Shown here piece by piece: positions 40,701-55,700 of a stretch of 64,000 bases of DNA; the first letter of the stretch is position 1; each line of letters opens with the position of its first letter. The notes beneath the pieces are model-generated. The model was not told the origin of the DNA. It saw only the letters and a program-made list of their open reading frames with translations, and searched no databases. The position numbers and the translations under genes were made by a program. The stretch spans positions 37,519,809 through 37,583,808 of the forward strand of contig OZ023214.1 in the NCBI GenBank assembly GCA_963995525.1, given 5' to 3'. The stretch is from Escarpia spicata. Taxonomy: Eukaryota > Annelida > Polychaeta > Sabellida > Siboglinidae.

Positions 40701-43700
40701 TCAATTACTTAAGTCTATCCATAGCCCAGAATCATTCTGGCTGGTAATTATTAACAGGAAGTTCACTGAATCGCTTTTCTTGCAAGTGGAAATATTGCAA
40801 CTGTGTTGTACTTCAAAGAACTTTGTGGCTAAACCAGGTGACATCCATAGTACGGCCAATATAGTTATTTACAAGCTGAATTTTTTAAATACTTTTTGCG
40901 TGTTTAAAATTGAAATAGCAAGCATTGTTTTGTGCTTATTAAACGCAATTTGACAGGCACTATATCTCCAACATATTTATTCTAGTCTTAAGAACATTAT
41001 GTTAATTAACATAGAAAATGATGAACAGAAACCTTCCTTCAATATGCTGCAAAACTTTGCATGTAAAAATGTGTGCACTGTGTGTGACACAGGATGTCAT
41101 ACAGTGTCACATAGTGACACAAGACAGTGACACAAGACAGTGACACAAGACAGTGACAGCAAGCACATGCACACATGCATGCCATATACCTTGCTAACAG
41201 TGAACGTGTGTCCGAACGTACGACAGAGGTCATAGAAGAAGCCACACAGACTGTGAACTATGACAGGGTCGAGCACGTCTAACGTGTTGATGAGATTCAA
41301 CATCTGTGGCACGCTGCGTACACAACAGTAGAAGCATTCAATACGAGGTGTTTTTAACCAGTCTTTTAGTAATACATGTGATTCCCTGCAGCGAACCAGA
41401 TATTAAGTCTCATGGGTTTATTTTGGACACGAGCCAAAAATAGCCGTTTAAGTCATGTTCCATCTATTTTGTGGTTTTAACAGAAATGCATTCCTTATAA
41501 TTTCATATTCCAATGTCCAGTTTATTTTCCTCTACAAACAATCCAAAACTAATAAAATACTTGCATTTATGAATCCACATATTAAAAATAATATACAATA
41601 TGAGTAAAAATGACATCATCTCTCAAAACATTGTTTTATGTAAATTTGCTTCAATTTTTAAAATAAATCGAAAACTATTGATGATATTTCAACAAATGAG
41701 GTATTATTTTAAACTTTATGATCTGTTGAATAAAAATGTACAAAACTTCATTTCACAACTTAATACCAACTTTGCTCTGCCAGGCCACATGTACTGTATA
41801 TATCATCGACAAAGTTAAAGCGAACTACTCCTGATGTAACGCATGCAACTATTCCAGTCAGAAAGTATTAACAATACTCATTATAATAATCACAAAATAT
41901 GCATTTTTCTGACTCGATGTCACTATCCTATAGCATATATCTTAAAATTATCATATTTCACTACAAATATATTTACATCTTTAAATAAATATTTGACTCA
42001 AACTCCAAGTTATTAAAACATTTCATTAGTATTAGTTTACACTGCTTTCAATCATCTTCGCAAGTGTGCTGAGTCAGTAACTGACTGCACTGATCGCAAT
42101 TGTTGCAAAAGACATTTCTTAAATACATCAAGTAAATGTTGAAGAACATCATAGTTTAATAGTTTCATTCCGAATATTCACATGCATTTTAGCCAAATTT
42201 TAATGAATATCCTGAGAGATATTCGACAGGTCAATTTTGACAAAACGAAAGTGGAACATCACTATTTAGTTTCGCATTCGGTAAACATCCCCCTGGTGAT
42301 TATTGTTAGAACTACTCACAAGTCTCCAGCGACCCAGTTGAATGCCTCCCAGGGTTCGTACCACTCCTCACTGATGTAGACCTCGAAGAGATGCAGTAAC
42401 CTTGACAGTTTACCTTCCCCTCCCAACATCACGGGCAGACTGAGGAGGGGGCATGCTGCTGGCGGGAACCACGTCAGGTCTAGTCCAAACAGCATCAATG
42501 TATTACCAGTCTTGTACTTGGTGTAGTAACGCTTCCCAAGTTTGGGTTTATTTCATTGAAAACAAGGATACTGAATTTTTTAAGTTTAATTTGGCTTATG
42601 TCTTAAAAAGAAATAAATTCCTATTTTTTTCTGTACAAGAAAAGCCAATAAAATGTCATATTCATTGACATTTTTTTTTCTTTCTAGCCTAACTCTATTC
42701 TCTATACGAGTAAACATTTTACACAGATGTATTCTCTTACATTTCCCTTACACTTAAGAATGATGATAGTGCGACGATATTATGACTGGCACAGCAAATG
42801 AGAATAGCCAAAGACAGAAAGATGAAAAGATTTAAGGTTACGTTCAGCAGTGGATGCGTAAGGATGATGTTCACGAATTACCTTTTTTAAATTTCACATT
42901 GCACTGTTGTAAACTCCACGTTTGGCGCATTGTTCAGTAATACAGTTAATACTGTTTTAATTCAACTGTGTCCATGATAATGAGATAAATTAATTATAAT
43001 ATTTTAGTATACAGTATGATACACATATTTATCGATCATTAAATAAACATTAAGGGTAGGTTAAAACTATGATTAGTTACTACATGTTATTACCATTATC
43101 TTTTCATTAATGAAAAGTAAAGAATATGTTAACTAGATGTTGAAGAAAATCGGTTTAATTGATTAGTGTAATTCTCGAAACCCCTGTGAGAAATCTCACA
43201 AATCAGTTTTGACATAACAAAACCGGAACATCGTAATTAATTTTTACTAAACCTACCGGCGCCATCTGTTGTTGAATCGAGCCGGTCGACATATGGCCCG
43301 GATTGAAGGACGGAAACAAACATGGGAGCAATGAGTTGACGCAGCATCTCCAGGACCTGGCAGAATCTGACCTTGTCCAGCGGCAAGGTCACACTGTTGG
43401 ACGCCACCTGAGAGGTCTGCGCCACCTGGTGGAATATTTTATTTGTCAGAGAACATTTGAGCAGACTAACAATAGCACAGTGGTTTTTTAGTAGTGATTT
43501 AATTTGTTATTTCACAAAGCAAAGCGAAAGGTGTTCATATCTGTTTAAATCAGGACATCTCATGGAATAAAATGGAAAAGCTGAATCTATGGAAGAAAAC
43601 AAAATTTCCCATCTGAAAGCAGTAAGCTGAAACCTAAGCAATGCAAAATTCATTGTTTATTTTTGTTCTGAAATTATACTGAAAACAGAGTAGAATATTA

Positions 43701-46700
43701 ATAATACTACTTCTAATTTTGCCAAAAAATATGACTTACCTCAACAATTTTAATAGCAAGAATTAAACTTACATTGGCGCTGTATTTGAAACTTGCAACG
43801 TTTAATTCTTGCTATTAAAATTTAATCTTGGAGCCACGAACAATATCTTCCATATCTTACCTCCACGAGTTTGTCCAGTTTTTGGACGAAGTACGACACA
43901 ATGTCGGACTCGATGCAACCCAACTCAAGCGCCCACATGGCAAAGGACGGCAGAAAGACTTGGTGTGCAGCTGACATGACCTTCTCTGATGAGTCACCAA
44001 GTGTGTCAAGCATCAACTGACATACCTGGCCAACCAATGAGAATCACACCATAAGACTGACGTTCACATATATGGTTAATGTAAATTATACAAAATTCAC
44101 CCGACCATCAAATGAGAAAAATAGAGTGGGTTATACTTAAAACGTGTCTGTTTTCTAGTTTAGTGCCCAGTGTAAACAGACAGGACTTCTTATGTCATTG
44201 CCATCCTGTAGCATAACTGAGTTTTTATGTCATTCGGACCCATGATCTCTAATTTGTTTCGCTAATTTAAATTGTAGTGACATTTCTGTCCGTCGCTCTA
44301 ATACTGACTTTTTCATATATAATATTCTTAATGTTTCTGCCTTGTTACACTTCTGAGCACAGAAGAACATTTAGGTGTTACACAAATTTTGTTTCTATCT
44401 TTAGTATTTTACCCCCTTATTTCAACAAACATCACCAGTAAAAACTGAAGTAAAATCAGAAAAAAAACCGAGATGACCATGAAGCACGGTTCGATGGTAT
44501 TATCATTAAACTCACCTGTTTGAACTTGTCGCTGTCGTCAATGAACCCAGTGAGGACTCCGAGACTGCGAACCACCGCAGCCCTCACCTCCTCCGTCTTG
44601 TCATCTGATAACATCTGCTGCAGCATCGACAGCACCAGCGAACTACGGATCTCGTTCTGATACAACACATCTGATGGTCAACTCGCATCACTAGAGGGCA
44701 GCACAAGATTTGATGGCCAAAGTTAAATGTAGCTGTAATAGCTGTGATAAAATGTTCATTCGCAAAACATTTATTTTCATTGCTACAAATGTTTGGTAAA
44801 GTTCCTTTTCAAGCAGTTATCAATATTTAGGTACACAAAAGTAAATGTGAGTTTTTGCCAACAGGTCAAGGCATCTATATTTTGTTTAATTTGGAATAAT
44901 TCTAAATCCATTTTTCTTATATTTGTGACATCAGAATATAATGCAAGATATAAAATTCTAGGAAATGAAATTTTTGGGGGGGAAGAATTCAGTTTCTGGG
45001 AATGGTCAATTTTACAGACCAGTATCTCACTGGTGCTACTTTCTGCTGCTGTCAGATCAGCACATATGTAGTCTACATAAATCTACTGTTAATACTATTT
45101 TGATAAAATCATTTATGTATACTGTCTATTCAGTTCAGTGATCCTAAAATGGCTCCGTCTAGTTTACTTGCCGGCAGATATGGCGTGAGGGCGCCACATG
45201 CTTCAGCTACAAGAAGTCGCCGCTCAAAGTATTTATGTGTTATCTGTAACAAGAGAGAGACAAATAGGATTTTAGATGCCTCCAGTCTGTCTTGAATGTT
45301 GGATTTGACAATAGTTATATCCCACAAGGTGTCAATCAAAGTGGACTGGACATGTGGAGTGAAGGGGGGGGAGAACGGTTGGCAAAGACAGCAGATGCCC
45401 AGAGAGTGGAAGGGAAAACGAGATGAGGATGACCTAGACTGCAATGGAAGGATTGAGTAAGGAAAGATATGGAGGGTTTTGGAGGGGATTGGAGAATGAG
45501 AGCAAAAGACAGAGGAGAGTGGAGACGTTTGGTGGAGGCAGCAGTGTATGAACAGTGAGGGAAAGAAAAACAGAAATCGATGACCAGTATCGAGGCCAGC
45601 CTCCCCCCAAAAGAACAGGGAAAGAAAAGGAGAACAACGAATATACGCATTCACATAAAGTATTATAGATGATTGTACTTGATAATAGATTTGTAATGTT
45701 GACTGATGTTTCAACAGACATTCTACCTTTAACTGTTTCCTGATTGAAGTCCCACTAACTAAGGACCCTGAAAGCTGAGATGGTCCCCTAAACTATGATC
45801 CCTAGACCATGGTCTCTGAGACGACCCCTAGACGTACCTGTTCCCAGCATTGGGGCAGCAATTCAGCCTCTGCCCGGGATGGCCCAACATGCTGGGCAAA
45901 CGCAACACATCCAGTCAGGATCATCTCCCTAAGAATTAAAAACAGTGATTTGAACATGTGTGTTGATTTAAATTGGAGGAAATGAATAGGAATTGATCTT
46001 TATCAATTCCAGGTGTAAATGGAATCACGTTTCTTGAACCGAATGGAACTGGAATCAATAAAATGGAATTAACTCTATGTCTGATGATGTCAGGCTTACA
46101 GATCAATTCTTATTTTTTTGCTTGTCCCATTTCAGACTCATTTCGCAAAATCTAGTTTCCACTATGAGATGTTAGACTGTATATACAATGTTGTTTATTT
46201 AATCTGGGTGAAATCATTGCACTATAAATGTTAAGTTAGCTTAATTATAAATTCAAACTAACATGTATCGCAAACTTTAAAAACTGCTGAAATATGACAA
46301 TAACACCACATGTCCCACAAAAGCATGTCTCTGCCTATCTCACATTGTATAAGATTTCAAAAATTCTTCTTTATATTTATTCTCACAAAAGATGCACAGA
46401 TGTACATTTTTTTCAGATCCAATCTTACATAACCTTGCGATGACTGACCTCTGTTCCTTGTCCGGTCGTTTAATGAGGTTGAAGAGAATGTTGAGGAGTT
46501 GGTCCCTCCGAGTCGAGTCTGGGTGGAGCGTTGCCGCGCACAGAATCAGTGGAATGAGTTCCTACGAGTCAGTGATAAGGGAGCAGTTATTATTTGAATC
46601 AACTTTTATGTTATGATGCACCTTTGTGACTCTTTTTTCTTTAGGATAGTTCATTTTTACTGAAACAATTTCGTTTTAACATATCCATTGAGAGAAACTA

Positions 46701-49700
46701 CTATCTCTCTCATGTTTATGGTGATGTCTTTTGTTCTGGACATCACATATACTGATGAAGTTTGTGTGACTTGCAAACAAAAAATCTACTACTTAAAGAA
46801 ATGTTTTGGATATGTTAAAAGGAAGTTGTTTCAATAATGTTATAATGATGGTTTTAGCCGAATTAAGTTTGTGCTACTGAATCTACAGTTATTCCACATT
46901 TGTATGTTCTCCTGGTGGAAGTCAAGTGGCCCACCTCTCGCTTGGCAAGGAGCACGTTTGGTACAATGTGAGGCAGACATCGCGCCAGCATAAGAACCAC
47001 GCGGAATCCGCTCGAGTCCGTTATCTGGGTCACTTCCGATATGATCCGGTTGTCCTGTGTCACGTGGAATGTTGCATCCAGTAAAGCCTGTTGGAATGTG
47101 GCTGGCATTCTCCTGAAATCATTGCAAAGGGGACTTGTACGATGGAGTAATCAACATTCTCTCTGGCACAGTTACAATAATGTTACATCTAACAAAGGCT
47201 TAAAACTGTTGAAACATATTTTTGACAAAAAACAGTATCTACATCTAGGTTCTAATGCATAAATAACACAACAAATATCACCTTTATACATAGCACCACC
47301 TAATGTATTGTAGTCACAGTATGGAGCTATGAATAATGTAGAATTATACAAAGGAAACAGGATTATCTGGCTGATCCATGTTCTTGATCAGAGCTATATC
47401 AACCACACACTTATGTAGGAGTGGCAACCGTATATATTATTATGTATTAATTAACATAAATATGACTTGATTCATTTAATCGCCACACTGCCCTTTAGCC
47501 CTTTAGCCCTCAAGTCGACAAAATTCACCCAAAGTAACCTGATAGTAATGTTGTATAGAGCAGTCTCGCCATCAAGTGGATAATTTTGAACAAAAAAATT
47601 TGAAACACTGTTTTATCGTACGGACCTCACTTTTTAATTAATCTTGTCAAATAATTGGGGAAATGGGGACTTTTTAAAAACAGCTGAGATCTAAAGGGTT
47701 AAATAATGAAACAATATTATTTTACATAACGTGACTCTATTCATCTAACATCGCCATACTGCTTAAACAATCAAACAATATATAACACAATAAAAATAAT
47801 AAACAATAACGAACGGCATACCTCTGACTCGGATGCCACTGGAAGTTCTCAGTATTTCCACCTCCACTGACAAAAGAGCTCAACTGCTGATCAGTGACGT
47901 CCTGATTGGGCAGGTCGGTACCAGCGAGGACATCTAGTGAGTCTCCCACATCTTCCTCCTTCGTTCCCTCATCCCCTACCTCCTTACTCCTATGTCTTCT
48001 CTTCGTCCTGTGGGTCGGCTCTGTCACATCCACCTCATCCCCGTTCCGCAGGGGTGCCACCCCTTCCTCCCACTCCCCCTCCTTAACTTCCCTGTCTGTC
48101 TGTCTGGGATCACTTGGCGGCTGTCCGTCTGACTTCTTGCAGGGCGTGCCGATGGGACTGACCGCTGGAGTGGATGACTTCATTAGTCGTGCGTTCTCCA
48201 CTTGTCTGCAACAAAACATATACTCACAACTGGAAAATTTGTGCCAGGTAAAAAATCTTGTCACTGAAGTTTTCTAATGCTCATAGCCTATTTTAATACA
48301 CTCATGCTCATAGCCTATTTTAATACACTGTCCAGTCTCGTACTGATTCATGAGACACGCTCTGGCCATGGTGCAAATAGGACGCATGGTTTTTTATGCA
48401 GGTGCCTTTTATGAGATTTGGATTTTGCCGGTCTATTTTCACAAGTACTTCTCTCAAAACAACTTTTCTAACAGTTTGTTTGCAGAAATTTAATGGAATA
48501 GTTGTTAGAGATTTAGCACATAGATATCTTACACAAGAATTTGATCAGGTTTTTGTTAAAATGGCAAAACATGATTGGACACATAATTTGTGCCCCCAAA
48601 AATGTTTAAAAATTACGTCAGAACATATTTTCCAACTGATTAAGTAGTGTATTCAAATGTGTGTCCAAACCAATAAAACTGATCAAATCTCTAGATACAG
48701 TGCACTCCAGATAACTAAAACTCGCACAAGTCGATTTTCGCTTAAGTCAATCTTTTCCTCAGTCTCAAGCATACATGTATATGGTGCAAAAACACAGGTC
48801 CTCATAAGTGGAACTTCTGACATCTAGAAGTATTGCCAACGGTCTCTGGAAGTTCAACTTATCCAGAGAGTACTATATTTTTAAATCACACATTTTCTAA
48901 CTCTGCATCCTCTAAGATAATTCCAATTTGACCATTGTAATTGTGGTTAATTATTGTTTCAGTATTAACACAGTATACAATTACTTTCTTTAGATAAGCG
49001 TAGAATCCGATACCAGTAATTACACTATATAAATCAATCACTAGCCACCATTTGAAAGTATAAGTTAGACAAATAAACTAGATGCATGGAGAAGATGACA
49101 AATATATTTATTATTACACAAATATACCAAATTAACTTGCCAAAGTTGTATTGATAAACTAAAATTAATAAAATAATTGTTTATGTTCAACGTTCCTATG
49201 TTTCAGTGCCTCCACTCATCCCTTCTTCTGTTGATCTCACAAGACACCCACCTCTCCATCGTCTTGAGTTGCTGAGCCAGGAACTTATTCTCGGCTGTCG
49301 TTGACTGCAATTGTTCTTCTGTCACTCTCAGTCGCTCCGTCTGTCAGGGAGCAGCGTGTAAAAACCAACATTTTATTCCTTTATTTATTAAAACTTTCGC
49401 ACCAATTTAAATACGCCCACAAAAAAAGCTGTATATTAACAACAAAGAGTGTTAAAGGTATGTTGATACTCACAAAACGCAACAGGTTTTGTGTTAAACT
49501 ACTGGTACATGTTTGTTTAAAACACTTCAGACTGTCCATTGTTTTAACTTCTTTTTCCTAAATATATAATGTAAATACAATACAATACTGCATAACGTGA
49601 ATTTGACAAAGTGGATGGCATGGCCAAATGGTCTTGACTTTTACAGATGGGGGCACCATTGTAAGGCACAGCCAGTTTGGCCATGAACCATTGTTTAATT

Positions 49701-52700
49701 TTAAGTCATGACATCCACTTGCCAGGTCATTGTGAGAAATACCAGAATGGCCACTGCAAAATTCAAGGCCTACATGTATCCCATCCTTCTGAGGTCAATT
49801 TTATTTTTTTACATATTCATGCTACTAGCACCCACACAATCAGCAGATAATCTGTTCCATTCATTTACAGTCCTTTGTGAAAATGAGAACTTTCTTATTT
49901 CTAATCTATGCTGCTCTTTTACTAATGTAACTTCATGTCCTCTATCCAATCTTTCTTAACTGAGAAAACAATATTTCTATCAATATATTCATAACCATTC
50001 AATATTTTAAACACTTCTATCTGATCTTCTCTCAATCTCCTGGTCTCTAGTGTTGTTAAACCACATTCTTTTAGACGTATTTTGTACCTAAGACACCTCA
50101 GTTTTGGTATCATTTTAGTCGCTCTCCTCTGTACTCTATCTAGCATATCTGTGCCATCTTGCGATATGGCCTCCACGCTTGTATATTTTAAATGAGGCCT
50201 AACTATTGGTTTTTTCCTTATATGCTATATTTTGCCTAATTAATTCAAGGATTTGATTTCTCTTTGAAGCTGCAAGCTTCATATCAGTACTAATGGTTAA
50301 CCCTAAGTCCTTTTTTTTATAATAGTACTTAGTACTGTAGCCCCCGTTGTATATTGTAAATCTTCATTCCCATGTCCTGTGTGGAGGCATTTACATTTCC
50401 CAACATTGAACATTTGCCACTTTTCAGACCATTTGATCAACCTGTCAAGATCATCTTGGAAATGCTGTTTATCTCCATCACGTTTAATCCTTCTGAACAC
50501 TTTTGTATCATCCACAAATTTCAACATCTTAATTGTTATATCATCTTCCAAATCATTTATATATATTAAGAATAATATAGGTCTTAGTACTGATCCCTGT
50601 GGTACCCCATTCAAAACTGATTTCAAGTTTGAAGCCTCCCCATCAACTACTATCCGTTGTCTTCTGTCAATCAGCAATTTTTTTACCCAGTTAATTATAC
50701 CATTTCCTATGCCAAGGGCCTTTAGTTTAAGCAGTAACCTTTGATGTGGCACTTTTCAAAAGCTTTCTGAAAACCTAAGTAGATATCTAAAGGTGATCCA
50801 TCGTCTACCCACTTAGTGATATCTTCAAAAAATAACACATTTGTTAAGCATGACCTTGTTTTTAGAAACTCATGTTGAGATGGGTTTATCAAGTTATGTT
50901 TTACAAGAAAATACACCACGTGATCTTTAATTAGTCTTTCTAATAATTTGCAAATCACCGATGTTAAGCACATGGGTTTGTAGTTCTCTGACTTGTTTCT
51001 CAAACATTTTTAAATATCGGTATAATGTTTGCATCTATTATAATCTAAAGAACATTACATTAATTAATAAATAAAAAACTAGGAACAGACTGCCTCGTTT
51101 TAAACTGTTGTAAATAATTTGACATAATTTCATATTCCTTCATTCCACCAGTCTCCAAATAGTTATTTTTATGAATTATATCAAATAGTTTCACATCATG
51201 ATTATTTGCAATCACTCCTCTAGTCTACTGACCAGCTCCTCGCAGACTCGGTCAAGGTCATTCAACTTGTCTGTGACATCATCGGGCTGAAGGTCAACGG
51301 AGCAGCTGAAGTCATGTGACTGGACGGACGGAGTAACATGCTGACTGAACTCTCTGTACAGATGGAGTAGACTTGCTGGCTTTGGCAGATTCAATCCAAC
51401 GTCATCCCAATCATCAAAGTCCTAAATGTGTAAGAAACAACAAACTGTCATTGTTTATACGTTGTTCCATAAATTGGTAGAATTTATCACAATTTGTATT
51501 TCAAGAACTACCAGGATTAGGCATGATTATGACCAAAGTTGGGAGATAATTCTGTTTTGTCAATCCCAATTCACATTCTAGTAAATTCCAAAAAATAAAT
51601 TCCAATTCCAGCTTGCACAAAAAATCTGTTTCATCAATTCCAACTTAAAAAATCCTAAAGAAAAATTATATTCCAATTTGTTTTAATACAGTTTTATCTG
51701 TACTTGAAAACAAGTGTGCACAATCATATTTAATCAGATATGATTAAAAATTCACTATTGTTCATTCAACGTCATTCTAATAAGTTGAGGTCATTCGCCC
51801 ATGTTTGCTGCTGCAAAAAAATTCAATTCCAAATCAAAAAAATACAATTCCAATTTCAGTTAACTTTATAAAATGAATTCCAATGCATTATTAATATGAT
51901 TGCAGTCGTAATAATGGCTACCCAAAATTATTATGTATTCATCATCTGGTAATTACAAATATGCTGATGGGTATATTAATGAACAATTACAGATATATAT
52001 ATATAAATTCATGAGTTTGGAAAAGACCCTGCTTAGTCTGCTCAATACACAGCCAAAATAGTTATCCATGGAATTAGTCTCGTACATTTAGAGCAGACAA
52101 TGGTAATGCATTCAAATCTGTCAACAACTGATTTCTTGCATTAATCAGGACAGAATGATGACTTTGACTGTTGATCGCTGTGTTATTTGGTGGTGAACCG
52201 TCAAAGTGATATTGAATAACGCATCAAACAGGCTTTTGGAACATACTTGGTCAAGATATAATATAAATATTATGATTGTTTGATAAGAAATGTACTCATG
52301 CTGAGCTATTGACCAGACATCAGAATGTGAACATCTGAAATAGTCTAAATGCCAAACTGCTGAATGCAGTATTTTAAGTATGATCCACTATCTAATCTCA
52401 TTCAGCAGGATTAATGAGAAATGTAAACAAACTCTACATGGCTTATACAAGCACACACAAAATCACTGCAGAAACATGCAGATATGCAGCTGATTATTTG
52501 TCAAATGAATGTTGTGTAAATATTATTAGAAATATGACTAAAATAGACACAATATTGCCATCAATAAAAGTTTTTAAAGACATTATATATTGTTGTTTAT
52601 ATGATTAAATGACACTTGTATAGTGATCCTTAATGAACTTAATATTAGGTCTAGGTCAAAGTTCTGCAGTCACACATGTAAACAGGGCTTCATGGTTGTA

Positions 52701-55700
52701 CTTTCTGTCATTCAGATTTCATAAATGATTCAAGTATAGTTTGTTTGTAACAATACTAATGCAACTGCATTCAATCACTGCAATATTACGACACTGATTA
52801 TTTTGTTAAACGTACCCGTTGTTCTGGGAAAGTATTTCGTTCGAGTACTTGATTGTATATTTAAAATCATGAGTATAAAAAAATTATTTCATCCAAAACG
52901 AAAGCAAATATAATTATTGCTTTTTAGCTGTTTTTAAATAATTTACTAAAATTTATTTATGTCATACCTAAAAAAATTATGATCGTTATTCAGCTTTTTT
53001 ATTTTGAAGAAATGTTAAGCTTGTCTGTCTTCTAGATGGAAAGAAGAGTTAAAAGAAACCCTAACTAGAGAAACTATTGTCACACTTTTATTGCAGATAT
53101 TTATACTTTGGAAAAAAATGCTCATTTGGTAAGGTGTTGAATACTGTTAATTAAATGATCAAAACAATAATATCTTTAATTTACATCTTACAAATTTTCA
53201 TGGTTGAAACTTCTACCGTACCTGATTCTCATTTTCTTCAGAGAATGTCACAGACGTCAACTTGTAGTTGTTAAGGAGCATATATTCGTTGACGAGGAAG
53301 TTCAGAGCTCTTCTTTCCAATGGTCGTGGAGGTTCATTACTTGCAAAATCACCTGTTCCATCAGTGGCGGACTCTGGTGTCGAAAGTTCAGATTCTGTAA
53401 TGCAACATATATCATATTTCAGTAATAAAACATTAACGACTTTTGCATATTTTCTCTATTCCCTATGTATAGAATAATCTATCATCATTACTATATCTGG
53501 AGTTTGTTTACGGATTTATATATTGTTTTTAAACAGCATAAATGTAAAATGCATACTAAACATTACAAAATGGATTACAATTGCTAATTTGAAAAATGCG
53601 ATTTTGGCGATATAATTGTATTATAAAAATCTCTGTTAAGACTCTGTTTACACATCTCGTGGCGATGACCACATACTTCCTGTTGATGACTACATACTTC
53701 CTGGCGATGACCACATACTTCCTGTTGATGACCACATACTTCCTGGCGATGACCACATACTTCCTGGCGATGACCACATACTTCCTGGCGATGACCACAT
53801 ACTTCCTGGCGATGACCACATACTTCCTGGCGATGACCACATACTTCCTGGCGATGACCACATACTTCCTGGCGATGACCACATACTTCCTGGCGATGAC
53901 CACATACTTCCTGTTGATGACCACATGCTTCCTGTGGATGACCACATACTTCCTGGCGATGACCACATACTTCCTGTCGATGACCACATACTTCCTGTCG
54001 ATGACCACATACTTCCTGGCGATGACCACATACTTCCTGGCGATGACCACATACTTCCTGGCGATGACCACATACTTCCTGGCGATGACCACATACTTCC
54101 TGGCGATGACCACATACTTCCTGGCGATGACCACATACTTCCTGGCGATGACCACATACTTCCTGGCGATGACCACATACTTCCTGGCGATGACCACATA
54201 CTTCCTGGCGATGACCACATACTTCCTGGCGATGACCACATACTTCCTGGCGATGACCACATACTTCCTGGCGATGACCACATACTTCCTGTTGCTAAGA
54301 TAACGTACACATACCTGCAGTTCTTGTCAGTGACTGCCGCAAAGACTTGATGGTTTCCTGAGCTTTCCGCAGCTCAAATTCAAGAACTAAAATGAAAATT
54401 TCCCAAAGATTAGGCAAATAATACCATAAATGTTCAATCTTGCATGTTACCAAAATGTGTACGTTACAAATGTATAGAAAGACAGAAACTAACTCAGTAC
54501 TAACTCAATGACCTATGAACAGAAACGTAAACGTTTAGCTACCGTGATTAATTCATAGGTTCAAGTCTTGAAAATTAACAACATAATATACACCAATTGC
54601 AATAGTGAGAAATGTAAAATGCCTTCTTCTTTCACATAAGTGTATAATCCCACTCTGGAGCATTGTCGCACTATTGTGACTACCAGTATCAGGTATAAAC
54701 ATTGTACAATGTGGATGAAGTTGGCGATTATATACAACATGGATGTGGACACGTGATCAATGCAGGTTTAATAATTAAAAACTGGTTAAGGTCTGGGTAA
54801 AAACACTATTATCATCACACTGCTGTGTACAGTGTAGTGCTGCATAAAAGTGCAAATTGCCTAAAATCCAGTGTGGCCAACCTTTGCATGAAAGTGTTAG
54901 GCATTGGGGATATGACTACCTGGTAGTTGCACTCAAGCAGCTGGTTCCATTGGCGGATATTAGATGGAATGAATGAGTGCTTTAAAACATTAGTCCTACA
55001 CTACGGGGTGTGATAGTGCAAACTATGGCCTCTTGTTGCCAGTATAGATGGATGAAGAAATGTGGCTCAGTGCTGGTACGTCTGTATTAGGTGGTGTGAC
55101 ATCATGGATATCTTGGCAGTTGTCCGTTGACATTGTAGGGATTTCCAGCCTGTTTTTTTCTTCTTCTTTTTTACAGCCAACATACACTAATGATTATGTC
55201 GAATGGAGATTGCGAAGTCTAGATCATTCTAGATCATTTCAGTTGGATTACTGGTGGTCTGGTAGTGGTAGTCCCCAGTCACAAATTTGCGGCCCCCTGT
55301 TGGACAGCTTTCAACCTTTGGATGTTGGTCCTGGTGCGGGGGGGGGGGTGCCAATGATGAGCTTGCATACTCGATGATGGACCTAACTAGTGTCTTCATC
55401 ATCATCATCCTTTTGGCAGCCACAATCAACTTGCTGATTATTCTGCCGCTTTTTGGGGGTTGCGAGGAGGTAGAATTTGATTTTGCCAAGAGAAGAATAT
55501 CTAGAGTGACAGACCTATGGAGAACATTCGATCGCATTAAAAGTTTTAAATTAATAATAAAATAAACCCAACTAAAACAAATTAAAAAACCAAACAAACG
55601 CAAATGAAATCAAATGTAAAACAATTAAATAAATAATGAAATTAAAATCCATACCCCTATACCTAGTCTAACTATGTAATATCTAGTTTTGTGGCACCTT

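Noticed and set aside
45130..45721. Frames of 95-194 residues next to RELCH exon 11
   Set aside because: The longest one runs from intron into exon 11. Only the part at 45172-45243 matches RELCH; the rest is intronic.
51212..51232. Extension of RELCH exon 5 to a later GT (GAGGA|gtgatt)
   Set aside because: It would put exon 6 out of frame with its best acceptor, giving an early stop; the gtcagt donor at 51232 keeps the coiled coil in frame.
53556..54350. Long frames of 141-241 residues on both strands (such as MTTYFLA repeats)
   Set aside because: They are created by a 21-bp repeat whose unit is a multiple of three. The array lies wholly in RELCH intron 3.
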